From an uncultured Phycisphaerales bacterium (GTDB lineage: Bacteria; Planctomycetota; Phycisphaerae; WQYP01): a DNA stretch of 22,301 nt. Shown in pieces: positions 15,514-22,301 of the stretch (position 1 is its first letter; every line of letters begins with the position of its first letter). Made by a program: the position numbers and the translations under genes. A model generated the notes under the pieces. The model worked only from the letters and a program-made list of their open reading frames with translations. It ran no database searches and was not told the DNA's origin. Where the stretch lies: assembly GCA_903868035.1 (NCBI GenBank), contig CAIPTQ010000099.1, positions 1 to 22,301 on the forward strand, in the 5' to 3' direction.

Positions 15514-16491
15514 ATGACTCTACGTAAGCAATGGATGATACTGGCGGCTTTGGTTGCCTCTTCAGCCCTGGCGCAAACGCAGCCGGCCAACGTGCCCGCC
15601 ACGGTGGCCACGATCTCGCATGACATCTCTGCGGCCTTTGACAGTGGCGTCGATGTCCGTCTGCTGGCTTATCAAAACTATGCCCCCACTAGCGCCGCAG
15701 GGGCAACGACCGAAGGCGGCTGGATGAAGTTTCAAACCAAGGAAACGCTGCGTGGGGCCAAAATGGATACCCTCACGCTGCCTTACACTTTTTCCCGCGC
15801 CACCAGAGGCTCGAGAATGTCGCGCCTGTGGCCCGATCCCGTTACGCTCAAACCCGGGGACTTGTTTTTGTGCGTGACCGTGCCGTGGGACAGCGGCTCC
15901 AAAGTGGAGGGTGTGCAGGGGACACTGATCCATATCTATCCGGTGCAGAATGGCCAGGATGCGATCGTGGCGACGTACCGCAAACTGGTTGGAATCGACG
16001 GGCAGAAGGATGCGGCATTTGAGGCCGCCATCGGACAGGCGCTCGTCGACGCCGATCCGCTGCTGCGGGAGTATGGGCGCGGCGCGGCGATGCACCGGCT
16101 CAAACCGCCGCGGGGGGTGCCGTTGCTCATTAAGGCGCTCGCAGGAATTGAGGGCCTGAATTTGCCGGCGGCGGAGAGCAAACAATTCACCAGTGCCCTG
16201 CGGACAGCCTTTACGGAAATGGGCTCGGGTGATGCGGAAAAGAAGGCCGGTCTTGTGGCACTCGTGGAAGCGCTGGGATCCAAGAACGAAAACATCAGAA
16301 ACGCGGCCCTCGACGAATTGGGCAGCGTCTGCGCGGATGGCGAGCGGTATGGCATCGCCAAGGCGATCCTGTCGACATCCAACTTGAAGACCCTCCAGGA
16401 CTACTGCGACCAGATGGTGAAAAGCCCTCCGGCAACCGCCCCCAATGCCCAATCCTCGGCGACGTATGTGCTCAACTGGATCAATAAATAA
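15514..16491 (+). CDS. Secreted protein of unknown function within the ABC exporter operon
   Basis: This 325-residue protein has a clear Sec signal peptide (basic MTLRKQW, hydrophobic ILAALVASS, cleavage after ALA at residue 20). I do not recognise the family. The N-terminal half is strand-rich (~40-150) with the blocks [20 protein letters not shown] and [14 protein letters not shown], which suggest a beta-sandwich-like domain. The C-terminal half (~165-300) is helical with HEAT-like spacing ([41 protein letters not shown]). AGGGG at 15502-15506, seven bases upstream, supports the start. It lies between adaptor and ATPase genes on the same strand, so a periplasmic helper or a substrate of the exporter is a fair guess, but no more than that. 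Confidence 0.8.
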   Translation: MTLRKQWMILAALVASSALAQTQPANVPATVATISHDISAAFDSGVDVRLLAYQNYAPTSAAGATTEGGWMKFQTKETLRGAKMDTLTLPYTFSRATRGSRMSRLWPDPVTLKPGDLFLCVTVPWDSGSKVEGVQGTLIHIYPVQNGQDAIVATYRKLVGIDGQKDAAFEAAIGQALVDADPLLREYGRGAAMHRLKPPRGVPLLIKALAGIEGLNLPAAESKQFTSALRTAFTEMGSGDAEKKAGLVALVEALGSKNENIRNAALDELGSVCADGERYGIAKAILSTSNLKTLQDYCDQMVKSPPATAPNAQSSATYVLNWINK

Positions 16492-16520
16492 TTACTGGCC
16501 CATCTCTTGCGGAGAATCCC

Positions 16521-17225
16521 GTGTCCGAATCCATCGTCCAAGCACTCCACCTCACGAAAATCTTCCGCCGCGGCCAGGTCGAGGTCCTCGCCCTCGACAA
16601 GGTCCAGGTTTCCGTCCTGCGCGGCGAGTTCGTCGCCCTCATGGGGCCTTCCGGCTCGGGCAAGTCCACACTGCTCCACCTCATCGCCGGCATGGACAAG
16701 CCCACCGACGGCCAGCTACTCGTCCTGGGCGAAGAGCCCGCCCGCATGCCCGAAAGCGTGCTGGCCCGCTGGCGCAACAACCACCTGGGCTTCGTCTTCC
16801 AGGCGTTCAACCTGATCCCGGTGCTCACCGCGCTGGAGAACGTGGAACTCCCGCTCAAGCTCACCCGGCTCGCGCGCCGCCAGCGCCGCGAAAATGCCGC
16901 CACCGCCCTCAAACTCGTCGGCCTCGAGGACCGCATGGATCACTTCCCGCGGCAGCTTTCCGGCGGCCAGGAACAGCGCGTGGCCATCGCCCGGGCGATT
17001 GTTTCCGATCCGGACCTCATTTTGGCCGACGAACCCACGGGCAACCTGGATGCCGCCAGCGCCCGCGAGGTGCTCTCGCTCTTGCAGCGCCTGCACACGG
17101 AGTTCCACAAGACGATCATCCTGGTGACGCACGACCCGCACTGCGCCGAGGCCGCGTCAAGATTGATCCATTTGGACAAGGGGAAGTTCGTCGAGGCGGA
17201 AGCGGTGACGGCGCCGAACGCATAA
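16521..17225 (+). CDS. ABC transporter ATP-binding protein, LolD/MacB type
   Basis: This is the cytoplasmic ATPase of the exporter, 234 residues. Walker [10 protein letters not shown] lies at 42-50 and the Q-loop glutamine at 94 within [18 protein letters not shown], the LolD/MacB-type sequence. The signature LSGGQ is at 146-150, Walker B LILADEP at 167-172, the D-loop at GNLD and the switch His at 204 (VTHD). All catalytic residues are present. The GTG start is supported by GGAG six bases upstream. It closes the operon 29 bp after the secreted-protein gene. It should energise the two FtsX-type permeases. Confidence 0.95.
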   Translation: MSESIVQALHLTKIFRRGQVEVLALDKVQVSVLRGEFVALMGPSGSGKSTLLHLIAGMDKPTDGQLLVLGEEPARMPESVLARWRNNHLGFVFQAFNLIPVLTALENVELPLKLTRLARRQRRENAATALKLVGLEDRMDHFPRQLSGGQEQRVAIARAIVSDPDLILADEPTGNLDAASAREVLSLLQRLHTEFHKTIILVTHDPHCAEAASRLIHLDKGKFVEAEAVTAPNA

Positions 17226-17242
17226 TCACCGCCCCAACCTGC

Positions 17243-17337
17243 GTCATCTTGTGTATTTTTCCGTCAATTTCCGTCCACTTTCCGTCAACTTTTGTCAACT
17301 TAGTGTCGACTTTTGTCAACTTTTGTTGACTTTTTTT
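17243..17337. repeat. Degenerate 10-11-bp tandem array (GTCAACTTTT-like)
   Basis: GTC recurs at 17243, 17263, 17273, 17284, 17294, 17305 and 17315, with a diverged copy (GTATTTTTCC) at 17253 and GTTGACTTTT at 17325. The best units are GTCAACTTTT at 17284 and 17315. Spacing of 10-11 bp is close to one helical turn. On the minus strand it reads as repeated TTGAC boxes. Confidence 0.65.
17315..17337 (+). terminator. Possible intrinsic terminator of the ABC exporter operon
   Basis: GTCAAC (17315-17320), a TTTT loop and GTTGAC (17325-17330) make a perfect 6-bp hairpin followed by seven T residues (17331-17337). The stem is short and only half GC, so termination may be partial. It has arisen from the local repeat. 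Confidence 0.45.
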
Positions 17338-17519
17338 CGCACCACAAACGCATTTCGCCCAATAAACACCATGGTTTTAATGCATATTTCACATAATTGA
17401 ACGTCTTGCTTTTTTGCGCGCACCGTGCCTATTCTGGCCTATTTTCCATTGTTTTTATGCAAATTTGCCTGGGAAGAAGTGGAAATCGGACGTCATTGAC
17501 GTGAAAGCGAATTTCTGAT

Positions 17520-19208
17520 TCAGGCATGTACCTTTGTCCCCGCCAACTCCTCATACACCTCCACAATCCGCCGCGCCGAGTCATCCCACGACAACTGCCG
17601 CACCTCCTCCTGCCCGCGCTCCCGCAGCGTCTGCGCCAGCGGCGGATGCCGGAGCACCGCCAGTATCTTGTTCGCCAGATCCTCCGTGTCCCAGAAATCC
17701 ACCTTCAGCACATGCTTGAGCACCTCCGCCACGCCGCTCTGCTTGCTGATGATCACCGGCACATCATGCGCCAACGCCTCCAGCGGCGCAATCCCGAACG
17801 GTTCGCTCAGGCTCGGCATCACATACACGTCCGCCGCTTTGAACGCCTTGCTCACCGGATCCTTCTTCAAAAACCCTGTGAACACCACCTTTTTCTTGAT
17901 CCCCAGTTCCCCCGCCAACTCCTTGAGGTCATCCAGCAAATCCCCCTTGCCGGCGATCACAAACTTCACGTCCGGCTCGACGCTCAGCACTTTCTGCGCC
18001 GCCCGCAGAAAATAATCCGGACCCTTCTGTTCCGTCAGCCGCCCCAAAAACAGCACCGTCTTTTGCTTCTTCCGCAGCGGCTTATGCTCATCCACGGACG
18101 CGCTCCGTCCGCCCGCCCCCCCCGCGCCAGGCACATCCGTCGCGTTGTAGACCACCTCGATCTTCCGCGGATCGATGCCGTACTTCTCAATAAGCTGCGT
18201 CTTGGTCTTGTAGCTCACGGCGATCACCCGGTCCGCCGCCATCATCCCCTGGCGCTCGAGTTCCATGATCCGCCCGTTGGCATTGGCCCCGGCGCGGTCC
18301 AGCTCCGTCGAGTGTATCTGCACCACCAGGGGCCGGCCGGTTGCCGCGGCCACGGCCATCGCGGCCTCGAAGGTCATCCAGTCATGCGCGTGAACCACGC
18401 CGAACGTCTCGCCCCGCGCCACGGCCAGAGCGAGCCGCGCGTAGCGATCGGTCTCGCTGAACAAATCCCCCGCGTAGGCCGTCTGCGCGGCGCCCACGAC
18501 CCGCGGCGCCGCCTCGGGCGCGGGCTGATCAATATAATCGCGCTCCTCCAACGGCTGCCGCCGCGCCAAAGGCACGGGCGCGGGCAGCGCCCGCAACTCC
18601 GCCGCCGTCGGACCCGGCCGGTTGGGCGGCTGCAGCACCGGCCCCTGCCCCGCCGCCACCGCCCGTTCCACCCATCGCCCGCTCGTCTGGCTCCGGTTCT
18701 TTGAGGCCTGGTACTCCTCGACCACCATTCGCTGATACTGCCCCGGCGTCAGGTACGGGGTCAGCAACACATCCACCGGCAGGAACCGCACCCGCGGCAT
18801 GTGTTCCAACGCCTCCCCCTCCCGCGTCACCTCCACGCTTGCCGTTGGAACCGCCGCCGGCACACCCTGGTCCATCCCTTGTTGCACATCCGCCGCCCCC
18901 CCCGCCTCCCCCGCCTCTGCCGCGTCCCGATCCGTCGCCTCCACCGCCGCCGCATGGGCCACGGCTTGTTCCACCGCCTGCTGCACCTCCCCCGCGGTTG
19001 CCGCATGGACCGCGTGCGTCTCGATCATCCGCGTGCGTTTGTGCAATCCCTCTACCCCATTCCCCTGGGCCTGCGCCAGCGGCTTGGGCAGGACGAACAT
19101 GACGTCCACGCCCATCCCGTTGAGCGCCCGGGCCAGCCCATAACAGGCCACGCCCAGCCCGCCGGAGACCAGCGGCGGAAATTCCCAGCCTAGCATGAAA
19201 ACTCTCAC
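17520..19208 (-). CDS. Glycosyltransferase, GT4/GT5-like (glycogen-synthase-like GT-B fold), with low-complexity inserts
   Basis: This 562-residue GT-B enzyme should transfer a sugar from a nucleotide-sugar donor to a glycan. The N-terminal domain has FMLGWEFPPLVSGGLG (4-19), the starch-synthase-like donor loop, and VVHAHDWMTFEA (271-282). The C-terminal domain has FLGRLTEQKGPDYF (387-400), GKGDLLDDL and the donor-site E-x7-E in SEPFGIAPLEALA (E469, E477). Residues ~64-135 are an Ala/Glu/Gln/Val-rich stretch and ~183-245 an Ala/Pro-rich one, both unusual for the family. GTG 19208 is chosen because GGAG lies five bases upstream; GTG 19214 would add two residues. The gene stands alone, divergent from metG. 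Acceptor and product are unknown; glycogen or surface polysaccharide synthesis are both possible. Confidence 0.85.
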   Translation of the reverse strand: MRVFMLGWEFPPLVSGGLGVACYGLARALNGMGVDVMFVLPKPLAQAQGNGVEGLHKRTRMIETHAVHAATAGEVQQAVEQAVAHAAAVEATDRDAAEAGEAGGAADVQQGMDQGVPAAVPTASVEVTREGEALEHMPRVRFLPVDVLLTPYLTPGQYQRMVVEEYQASKNRSQTSGRWVERAVAAGQGPVLQPPNRPGPTAAELRALPAPVPLARRQPLEERDYIDQPAPEAAPRVVGAAQTAYAGDLFSETDRYARLALAVARGETFGVVHAHDWMTFEAAMAVAAATGRPLVVQIHSTELDRAGANANGRIMELERQGMMAADRVIAVSYKTKTQLIEKYGIDPRKIEVVYNATDVPGAGGAGGRSASVDEHKPLRKKQKTVLFLGRLTEQKGPDYFLRAAQKVLSVEPDVKFVIAGKGDLLDDLKELAGELGIKKKVVFTGFLKKDPVSKAFKAADVYVMPSLSEPFGIAPLEALAHDVPVIISKQSGVAEVLKHVLKVDFWDTEDLANKILAVLRHPPLAQTLRERGQEEVRQLSWDDSARRIVEVYEELAGTKVHA

Positions 19209-19245
19209 GCGCACTCCAACTCAAGAATCTCTCCGCCGGGACACT

Positions 19246-19274
19246 ACTATCCCGCAACCTGCCGCGCGTGTCAA
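19246..19274 (-). promoter_or_regulatory. Candidate promoter of the glycosyltransferase gene
   Basis: On the minus strand, a perfect -35 TTGACA (19274-19269) and GATAGT (19251-19246, 4 of 6) are 17 bp apart. Initiation near 19239 gives a ~30-base leader. A CGGGA/TCCCG inverted repeat (19237-19241 and 19250-19254) overlaps the -10 and could be an operator. Confidence 0.5.
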
Positions 19275-19300
19275 AAATAATCACCCTCCCGCCACCGCAC

Positions 19301-19342
19301 CATTTCACAATTTCCCATTACCAATTACCATTTACCCATTAG
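19301..19342. repeat. 7-bp tandem array (CCATTAC-like), 6 units, upstream of metG
   Basis: Units CATTTCA, CAATTTC, CCATTAC, CAATTAC, CATTTAC and CCATTAG run without a gap and end 10 bp before the metG Shine-Dalgarno GGAG (19353-19356). Unit sequence differs from the other arrays in the window but the 7-bp period is the same. Confidence 0.75.
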
Positions 19343-19361
19343 CACCCCTTTTGGAGTCCCC

Positions 19362-21473
19362 ATGCCCGCCGCACCCCGTCATATTCTCGTCACCTCCGCC
19401 CTCCCCTACGCCAACGGCTCGATCCATATCGGCCACCTCGTGGAGTACATCCAGACCGACATCTGGGTCCGCTACCAGCGCCTCCGCGGCAATCAGGTCA
19501 TGTACGTCTGCGGCGACGACGCCCACGGCACCCCCATCATGCTCGCCGCTCAAAAACAAAACGTCTCCCCCGAAGCCTACATCGAAAAATACCACGCCGA
19601 ACACAAGGCCGACTTCGCCACTTTTGGCGTCGCCTTCGACAACTTCTACACCACCCACTCGGATATCAACCGCGAAATCTCCTACGCCATCTATGAACGC
19701 GTCAAGGCCGCCGGCCTCGTCGAATTCCGCGACATCCAGCAGCTTTTCGACCCCCAGGCCAACATCTTCCTCCCCGACCGTTTCGTCAAGGGCACCTGCC
19801 CCAACTGCAAATCCCCCGACCAATTCGGCGACTCCTGCGAAGTCTGCGACAAAACCTTCGACCCCGCCGACCTCATCGACCCGGTCTCGGTCGTCTCGGG
19901 CGCCAAGCCCATCATGAAGTCCTCGCGCCACTTGTTCATCAACCTTGAACCCTCGCGCGCCATGCTCCTCAAACTCTACGATGGCGGCTTCGTCGATGAT
20001 GCCGTGAGGAACAAGTTGCTCGACTGGTTCAAGGAACCCCTCCGCCAGTGGGACATCTCCCGCGACGCCCCCTTCTTCGGTTTTGCCATCCCCGGCGAGC
20101 AGGGCAAGTTCTTCTACAACTGGTTCGACGCCCCCATCGGGTATCTGGCCAGCCTGGGCAACAAGCTCGGCGAAAATGCCGCCGGCACTTTCGACTACTG
20201 GAACCACCCCGACATGGAGGTCTACCACTTCATCGGCAAGGACATCCAATACTTCCACGCCCTGTTCTGGCCCGTCATGCTCCATGCCGCCGGGTTGCGC
20301 ACCCCCACCAAGCTCGCCATCCACGGGCACCTCACGGTCAACGGCAAAAAAATGTCCAAGCGCGACGGCACCTTCATCAAGGCCTCCACCTTCGCCAAGC
20401 ACCTGGACCCCCAAACCCTCCGCTACTACTACGCCGCCAAACTCGGACCCCTCCCCGAAGACCTCGACCTCTCCTTCGAAGACTTCAAGGCCCGCATCGA
20501 CGGCGAGCTGGTCAACAAGCTCGCCAACCTCTTCTCCCGCGGCAAACTCATTGCCAATGCCCCCTTAAGCAGCCAGCTTGGCATTTCCGCGACCGATGCC
20601 GTGCCGTTGCTGCGCGAAGTGCGCGGTGCCGAGGGGACGATTGCCGAGGCGTACGAATCGCGGAATTTCGCCGCCGCCGCGCGCACTATTTGCACGCTGG
20701 CGGACATGGCCAACAAGTATGTGGAGGACGAGGCCCCCTGGAAGCTAGCCAAGACCGACCCGGAAGCCGCCCGCGGCGTGCTCACCGCCGCCCTGGAAGC
20801 CGGCCGCATCCTCACGATTTACCTCAAGCCGATTTTGCCGGAATTCGCCGCCAAGGTCGAAAAATTCCTCGCCCTTCCGCCGCTCAAGTGGGAACACATC
20901 CAGGACGCCATGGAGCCCCACCACATCAACCCCTTTGAGCACCTCGTCGCCCGGCTCGACGTCAAAGCCGTGGACGCCATGATCGAGGAATCAAAAGAAT
21001 CGCAGGGCACCCCCACCCCCGCCGCGTCCGCGTCAACGGCTGGCGCATCCCCCGCGAATGCCGCGTCCGCCCCTTCAATCGAAAATCAAAAATCAAAAAT
21101 CGAAAATCACGAACCTCTCGCCCCCCAGATCAACATCGACCAATTCGCCGCCGTCGATCTCCGCGTCGCCCGCATCCTCACCGCCGAGCCGCTGGAAAAA
21201 TCCGACAAGCTCATCAAGATCACGCTCGACGCCGGTCCCCTGGGCACCCGCACCATCCTCGCGGGCATCAAAAAAGCCTATCGCCCGGAGCAACTCGTCG
21301 GCCGCCTGGTCATCTTCTGCGCCAACCTCGCCCCCCGCGCCATGGGCAAGAACGGCTCCCTGGGCACCTCCGAAGGCATGATCTGCGCCGCCAGCCCGAT
21401 GAACGGCCCGGTCCACGAAATCTTCGTTCTCACACCCGACACGGGCGCCCAACCGGGCCAACGCGTCCATTGA
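19362..21473 (+). CDS. metG: Methionyl-tRNA synthetase with C-terminal tRNA-binding domain
   Basis: This enzyme charges tRNA-Met with methionine in the cytoplasm and is essential for translation. It has 703 residues. The HIGH motif is at 22-25. A zinc knuckle has Cys at 146, 149, 159 and 162. The KMSKS loop reads KMSKR (330-334). An anticodon-binding helical domain follows (NKYVEDEAPWKLAK). A low-complexity Ala/Pro/Ser linker (~548-589) leads to the Trbp111/EMAP-like dimerising tRNA-binding domain (~591-703; FAAVDLRVARI, SEGMICAAS). Part of the linker, S572-H583, is encoded by a 7-bp tandem array. GGAG five bases upstream supports the start. It is probably transcribed alone. Confidence 0.97.
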   Translation: MPAAPRHILVTSALPYANGSIHIGHLVEYIQTDIWVRYQRLRGNQVMYVCGDDAHGTPIMLAAQKQNVSPEAYIEKYHAEHKADFATFGVAFDNFYTTHSDINREISYAIYERVKAAGLVEFRDIQQLFDPQANIFLPDRFVKGTCPNCKSPDQFGDSCEVCDKTFDPADLIDPVSVVSGAKPIMKSSRHLFINLEPSRAMLLKLYDGGFVDDAVRNKLLDWFKEPLRQWDISRDAPFFGFAIPGEQGKFFYNWFDAPIGYLASLGNKLGENAAGTFDYWNHPDMEVYHFIGKDIQYFHALFWPVMLHAAGLRTPTKLAIHGHLTVNGKKMSKRDGTFIKASTFAKHLDPQTLRYYYAAKLGPLPEDLDLSFEDFKARIDGELVNKLANLFSRGKLIANAPLSSQLGISATDAVPLLREVRGAEGTIAEAYESRNFAAAARTICTLADMANKYVEDEAPWKLAKTDPEAARGVLTAALEAGRILTIYLKPILPEFAAKVEKFLALPPLKWEHIQDAMEPHHINPFEHLVARLDVKAVDAMIEESKESQGTPTPAASASTAGASPANAASAPSIENQKSKIENHEPLAPQINIDQFAAVDLRVARILTAEPLEKSDKLIKITLDAGPLGTRTILAGIKKAYRPEQLVGRLVIFCANLAPRAMGKNGSLGTSEGMICAASPMNGPVHEIFVLTPDTGAQPGQRVH
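21077..21108 (+). repeat. 7-bp tandem array (AATCAAA) inside the metG coding sequence
   Basis: Units AATCGAA, AATCAAA, AATCAAA and AATCGAA plus a partial AATC encode the segment IENQKSKIEN between the catalytic body and the tRNA-binding domain. The reading frame is kept. It shares its 7-bp period with the arrays in non-coding gaps. Confidence 0.85.
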
Positions 21474-21499
21474 TCCACCATCCTCACGATCCTTATAAT
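21470..21499 (+). promoter_or_regulatory. Promoter of the HicB-like operon
   Basis: TTGATC (21470-21475) overlaps the metG stop codon and is 18 bp from a perfect TATAAT (21494-21499). Initiation near 21506 gives a ~20-base leader carrying GGGAGGT (21514-21520), a strong ribosome-binding site before TTG 21526. This makes the downstream pair independent of metG. Confidence 0.6.
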
Positions 21500-21525
21500 G
21501 CGAATCCCAGAAAGGGAGGTTACCT

Positions 21526-21687
21526 TTGGCCGAACATCACACGTTTACCATCGTATTGCACCAAGAAGACCTTTGGTGGGTCGCCACCTGCATGGAGGTC
21601 GGCACCGTCAGTCAAGGGCGCACCATGGAGGAAGCCGTTGCAAATCTAACCGAAGCAACGGAACTCTTTCTGGAGGAGTTCCAATGA
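21526..21687 (+). CDS. HicB-like antitoxin-family protein, 53 residues
   Basis: This small protein has the HicB/UPF0150 partial RNase-H-like fold pattern. A strand FTIVLHQED, WWVATCMEVGTVSQGRTMEEAVANL and a final helix ATELFLEEF match short HicB antitoxins. The TTG start is supported by the strong ribosome site GGGAGGT five bases upstream; no ATG is placed well. No DNA-binding tail is present. Members usually neutralise the HicA mRNA-cleaving toxin encoded next to them. Here no HicA is visible, and the stop overlaps (ATGA, 21684-21687) the start of a homing-endonuclease-repeat protein. Family assignment is good; an antitoxin role with this partner is inference. Confidence 0.8.
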   Translation: MAEHHTFTIVLHQEDLWWVATCMEVGTVSQGRTMEEAVANLTEATELFLEEFQ

Positions 21688-22301
21688 AAAAAGACGGCAA
21701 TACCCGTTTTGAACCCAAGAGGTTACCCGGCTATTCCGAATCTGACCTCATCCAAGAAATTCATCGGGTGGTGGGTCAATTCAATGGTAAAATCCCCAAT
21801 TCAACGCAATTTGAGACTAAGTCTAGGGCAAGCCTCGGTTCAATCCATAGAAAATTCGGGAGCTATAGGAAAGCTCTGGAAAAGGCAGGTTTTGCCTACA
21901 CAAACCGATTATCTCCCTGCAAATACAAGCGAGAGCGGGTCTTGGAAAATCTACGTGAAGTGCTTGTTCATTCCGAAGGTTACGAATTTTCACATAAGTT
22001 TTACCGAATGCACGGGGGGTTATATTCTCAATCCGCGCAAGTCGCGCGAACCCTTGATGTAAAGACTTGGAAAGAAGCCATAGCAATGGTTGGCGCCAAG
22101 AAGCGCCCAAAAATCATGCGCGTTACCGCTCATTCCCAGCATCTAGGATATCTGGCCAAGCTTACGACGGACGATTTGCTCAAGGAGCTTGATTTGGTAT
22201 GGCAAGCGAAGGGACACTGTCCATCCCGTCCTGAATTCAATCAAGTTTCAAAACTCCATTCTCGTATATTTATACGTCGGTTTGGGTCGTGGAGCAAAGC
22301 G
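21684..22301 (+). CDS. Protein with homing-endonuclease-associated repeats (HNH_repeat), 3'-truncated by the window
   Basis: The frame from ATG 21684 stays open to the last base, giving 206 residues with no stop. Three copies of a ~50-residue helical repeat are visible, at about 18-70, 83-138 and 161-206. The first and third end in the hallmark FGSYRKALEKAGF (58-70) and RRFGSWSKA (198-206); the middle copy is diverged. Such repeats are thought to bind DNA and often precede an HNH nuclease domain, which would lie past the window edge. The gene overlaps the HicB-like gene by 4 bp, so the two are coupled. Base composition is clearly lower in GC than metG, suggesting recent transfer. Repeat identification is from recalled family pattern; a nuclease domain is not seen. 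Confidence 0.75.
   Translation, partial: MKKDGNTRFEPKRLPGYSESDLIQEIHRVVGQFNGKIPNSTQFETKSRASLGSIHRKFGSYRKALEKAGFAYTNRLSPCKYKRERVLENLREVLVHSEGYEFSHKFYRMHGGLYSQSAQVARTLDVKTWKEAIAMVGAKKRPKIMRVTAHSQHLGYLAKLTTDDLLKELDLVWQAKGHCPSRPEFNQVSKLHSRIFIRRFGSWSKA

Larger units (their letters stand above)
17226..17519. other. Gene-free convergent spacer between the ABC operon and the glycosyltransferase gene
   Basis: This 294-bp, AT-richer stretch holds no credible gene or RNA. Its first third is a degenerate 10-11-bp repeat with a small hairpin and T-run. The rest shows only a short inverted repeat ACGTC-ATT-GACGT near 17491, whose meaning I cannot tell. Confidence 0.6.

Noticed and set aside
17338..17519. 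A small RNA or small gene in the AT-rich spacer
   Set aside because: No reading frame with a ribosome site, no strong hairpin and no promoter-terminator pair could be supported.
21709..22062. Plus-strand open frame (117 codons) near the right end
   Set aside because: It is out of frame with the longer open reading from 21684, which has translational coupling and recognisable repeats ending in FGSYRKAL and FGSWSKA.
1..22301. tRNA or rRNA genes, insertion sequences, integrase or attachment sites
   Set aside because: None was recognised on either strand; no transposase motifs or paired terminal inverted repeats were seen.

Overview
The window reads as a GC-rich, Gram-negative (diderm) bacterial chromosome. 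The diderm inference comes from an outer-membrane factor lipoprotein, two periplasmic adaptor proteins and an ABC exporter of the LolCDE/MacB kind. Seven-base tandem arrays in gene borders, split FtsX-type ABC permeases, the glycosyltransferase family and a short REP-like motif suggest the Planctomycetota/Verrucomicrobiota (PVC) group. That placement is inference, not proof.

Layout. (1) 2-6344 (+): the 3' part of a type I restriction-modification operon. It holds hsdS (5' end outside the window), a DUF4365-type putative nuclease, an unrecognised 379-residue protein, a HIRAN-domain protein and hsdR. Genes overlap or lie within 41 bp, so the three accessory genes look like part of the system. 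hsdR carries an apparent one-base insertion near codon 72 that separates the normal N-terminus from the nuclease and helicase body. (2) 6444-11593: a MarR-family regulator (-) faces a three-gene EmrAB-type efflux operon (+) of outer-membrane factor, adaptor and DHA2-family MFS pump. Alternating TTGCA/TGCAA half-sites at the start of the regulator are a likely operator. (3) 11795-17225 (+): an ABC exporter operon of two FtsX-type permeases, an adaptor, a secreted protein of unknown function and a LolD/MacB-type ATPase. (4) 17520-19208 (-): a GT4/GT5-like glycosyltransferase with long low-complexity inserts, divergent from (5) metG (+, 19362-21473), encoding methionyl-tRNA synthetase with a C-terminal tRNA-binding domain. 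(6) 21494-22301 (+): a lower-GC segment with its own promoter, a HicB-like antitoxin and, overlapping it by 4 bp, a protein built of homing-endonuclease-associated repeats that runs off the end of the window.

Structure not explained by genes: 7-bp tandem arrays of different sequence sit at 6353-6380, 6411-6438, 14115-14142, 19301-19342 and, in frame inside metG, at 21077-21108. Other items are a degenerate 10-11-bp array at 17243-17337, an 11-C tract near the 5' end of the efflux adaptor gene, and nine 21-bp (one-heptad) coding repeats in the same gene. The best candidates for something undescribed are the five-gene type I R-M variant and the HicB/homing-repeat gene pair.
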